From SYFY01 sp031385325 (lineage in GTDB: Bacteria; Pseudomonadota; Gammaproteobacteria; Pseudomonadales; Azotimanducaceae), in contig JANNBJ010000211.1 in assembly GCA_031385325.1 (NCBI GenBank), forward strand, positions 1 to 7,872: a stretch of 7,872 nucleotides of DNA, read 5' to 3'. This document shows positions 6,579-7,872 of this stretch, in pieces. A program made the translations under genes and the position numbers. The notes beneath the pieces are model-generated. The model did not search any database. It was given only the letters and a program-made list of their open reading frames with translations, and had not been told where the DNA came from. Positions within the stretch are counted from its first letter, which is position 1; each line of letters opens with the position of its first letter.

Positions 6579-7858
6579 GCGAGCACGACCTCCAGATTTT
6601 CGAAACCGCGAAAGCGAGCTCTCGCTGCGCGCTTTGCACGCACGATTTTAATGTCAGGGAACCGCTGGAACAGCCGCAACAGGCCAACCCGCCCTTCCAG
6701 TCTGGCGATGGCAAGACCTGCACATGTATGAATACCGGCGCCAAAGGCGAGGTGCGGATTCGGCGTTCGGTCCCACTTGAACACATCGGGATCAGGGAAC
6801 ACATCGGGATCTCGATTTGCAGCGCCAATACACAACGTAATCACCGTGCCGGCAGCAACGTGCACATCATCAATGCGCAGATCGGTGGTGGCGGTTCGAT
6901 TGCCCAGTTGGTTCGGGCTTTCCATGCGCAGCACTTCCGCGACGGTGGTGTCTATGGCAGCCGGATCAGAACGCAAATTCATTGGCACTGCCGGATTTGT
7001 GGCCAGCAGGACGATCCCGTTCGCAATCAGATTGGTCGTCGTTTCATGACCGGCATTGAGGAGAAAGATGCACTGGTGCAGCAGTTCCTGCATGGAGAGC
7101 GCTTGCGTCGCCATCTGGTCGATTTTATCAACACTTGCACGCAGCAATCTCGCGACGATGTCGTCACCCATCGGGTGGCTGCGTCGACGCTCAACGAGAT
7201 CCATGAGGTAGGCTAAAAACTGCTGAACCGCTTGTTGTCCGGCCGCCAGGGTTTTTGCATCCGCGGCGACCTCAAGCGATCCAAGTATTCGCAACGACCA
7301 GTCTCGCAGCGGACCACGCTCGTCAGATGGAATCGCCAGCAGGTTGGAGATGACCTCAACCGGAATCGCCGCCGCATAGTCGGCTATCACATCAACAGGC
7401 ACATCGGTTTCAAGTCGATCAATCAGCCGATTGACCAGTGTTTCTACTGCTGATTCCAGCGCGCCAACCACGCGCGCGGATAGCGCATCGCCAATCGCAC
7501 GCCTGACGCGGGTGTGCAGAGGCGGATCATTGAAGACGAGGCTGGTGGTGTGATGTTCAAAGAGCGGTGTTCCGACTCCGAACACTGGCCCAAACTGCAT
7601 CCGTTTGTCGGAGCTGAAACGCCGGTTGTCTCGATACACCGCCAGCAGATCGGCATGCCGCGTCAGAAAAATGCTGCCATCGGGGCAGGACAGCACCGGC
7701 GCTTCCCGTCGCAGCCGGGCATAGGTCGGGAATGGGTCTGAATAAAATTCCGGCGGCAACAACCGCAGATTGAACTGACCCGGATCGATCGCCAGTGCCA
7801 CCTCAATCAACCACCGTATCGTTCGCCCGGTGGTACCGGACGCAGCTGCGGATACCAT
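6575..7858 (-). CDS. Cytochrome P450 (soluble bacterial class I type)
   Basis: Soluble P450 of 427 residues, expected to hydroxylate or otherwise oxidise an organic substrate using electrons from a ferredoxin or similar partner not present here. All hallmarks are visible: C-helix HTRVR (His115, Arg119) for haem propionates, I-helix AGHETTTN (269-276) for oxygen activation, ExxR (Glu308-Arg311), the meander region AANRDPDVFPDPDVF (347-361), and the haem loop FGAGIHTCAG (372-381) with Cys379 as the thiolate ligand. No membrane anchor is seen. The ATG at 7858 follows an in-frame stop (7862-7864) and lacks a Shine-Dalgarno. About 20-25 N-terminal residues look unlike the family, whose homology begins near LLPPEFYSDPFPTYARLR. 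Starts at TTG 7810 or GTG 7801 are therefore good alternatives. The subfamily and substrate cannot be assigned. The stop overlaps modA as ATGA, tying it to the molybdate operon. Confidence 0.93.
   Translation of the reverse strand: MVSAAASGTTGRTIRWLIEVALAIDPGQFNLRLLPPEFYSDPFPTYARLRREAPVLSCPDGSIFLTRHADLLAVYRDNRRFSSDKRMQFGPVFGVGTPLFEHHTTSLVFNDPPLHTRVRRAIGDALSARVVGALESAVETLVNRLIDRLETDVPVDVIADYAAAIPVEVISNLLAIPSDERGPLRDWSLRILGSLEVAADAKTLAAGQQAVQQFLAYLMDLVERRRSHPMGDDIVARLLRASVDKIDQMATQALSMQELLHQCIFLLNAGHETTTNLIANGIVLLATNPAVPMNLRSDPAAIDTTVAEVLRMESPNQLGNRTATTDLRIDDVHVAAGTVITLCIGAANRDPDVFPDPDVFKWDRTPNPHLAFGAGIHTCAGLAIARLEGRVGLLRLFQRFPDIKIVRAKRAARARFRGFENLEVVLA
6588..6593 (-). promoter_or_regulatory. 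Ribosome binding site of modA inside the P450 gene
   Basis: On the - strand this reads GGAGGT, nine bases before the modA ATG and within the last codons of the P450. It fixes the modA start and suggests that modA can be initiated efficiently at the ATGA junction, by reinitiation or independently. Confidence 0.7.
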
Positions 7859-7872
7859 GGACTACGCAGCGG
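7807..7872 (-). CDS. Possible C-terminal tail of an upstream gene (partial)
   Basis: From the right edge, one - strand frame stays open for 21 codons and ends in a TGA at 7807-7809, reading ...SPWYPQLRPVPPGERYGG. This stop would overlap a TTG start of the P450 (7808-7810) as TTGA, matching the tight overlaps of the rest of the operon. A second frame is also open to the edge, and 21 codons is short, so this may be nothing more than non-coding sequence or the true P450 N-terminus region. No family can be named. Confidence 0.25.
   Translation of the reverse strand, partial: PLRSPWYPQLRPVPPGERYGG

Noticed and set aside
6069..7216. Two long overlapping open frames on the + strand opposite modA and the P450
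   Set aside because: They mirror strongly coding - strand genes with intact motifs, overlap each other in different frames, and match no family I recognise.

Overview
The window has the look of a Gram-negative proteobacterium, most likely a gammaproteobacterium. It has moderately GC-rich coding DNA, a lipoprotein with a clear lipobox, Sec-type signal peptides, a periplasmic molybdate-binding protein, and enzymes that closely resemble the aryl polyene (APE) pigment enzymes of enteric and other Gram-negative bacteria. No tRNA, rRNA, CRISPR array, insertion sequence or phage gene was found. Coding density is very high, and most neighbouring genes overlap or nearly touch.

Region 1 (about 1-3430) is the end of an aryl polyene-type cluster. 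On the + strand, the C-terminus of an MMPL/RND-like exporter overlaps by 4 bases (ATGA) a DUF3261-type lipoprotein. Facing them on the - strand is an operon-like run: a small secreted protein of the family often mislabelled 'excinuclease ATPase subunit', a FabG-like 3-ketoacyl-ACP reductase (ApeQ-like) and a FabF-like ketosynthase (ApeR-like). The two runs converge with only 3 bases between stop codons. In the usual APE model the ketosynthase and reductase extend and reduce an ACP-bound aryl polyene chain, and the exporter and lipoprotein help move the lipid product to the outer membrane. The dehydratases, ACPs, second ketosynthase/chain-length factor and aryl-priming enzymes are not in the window and may lie to its left.

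Region 2 (about 3422-4093) is a 182-base divergent intergenic segment with a possible promoter and a small palindrome. It is followed by a single + strand gene for a SnoaL/NTF2-fold protein of unknown substrate, with a good ribosome binding site. The gene ends 11 bases before the convergent modC.

Region 3 (4083-7872, - strand) is a tightly packed run: cytochrome P450, modA, modB, modC. Each junction overlaps: ATGA for P450/modA, about 17 bases for modA/modB, and ATGA for modB/modC. modABC encode a complete molybdate ABC importer: periplasmic binding protein, membrane permease, and ATPase with a C-terminal Mop-type domain. The P450 has all its haem and proton-relay motifs. Its direct coupling to a molybdate importer is the most unusual arrangement here. 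The operon promoter is outside the window, and a short open frame at the right edge suggests that another gene may precede the P450.
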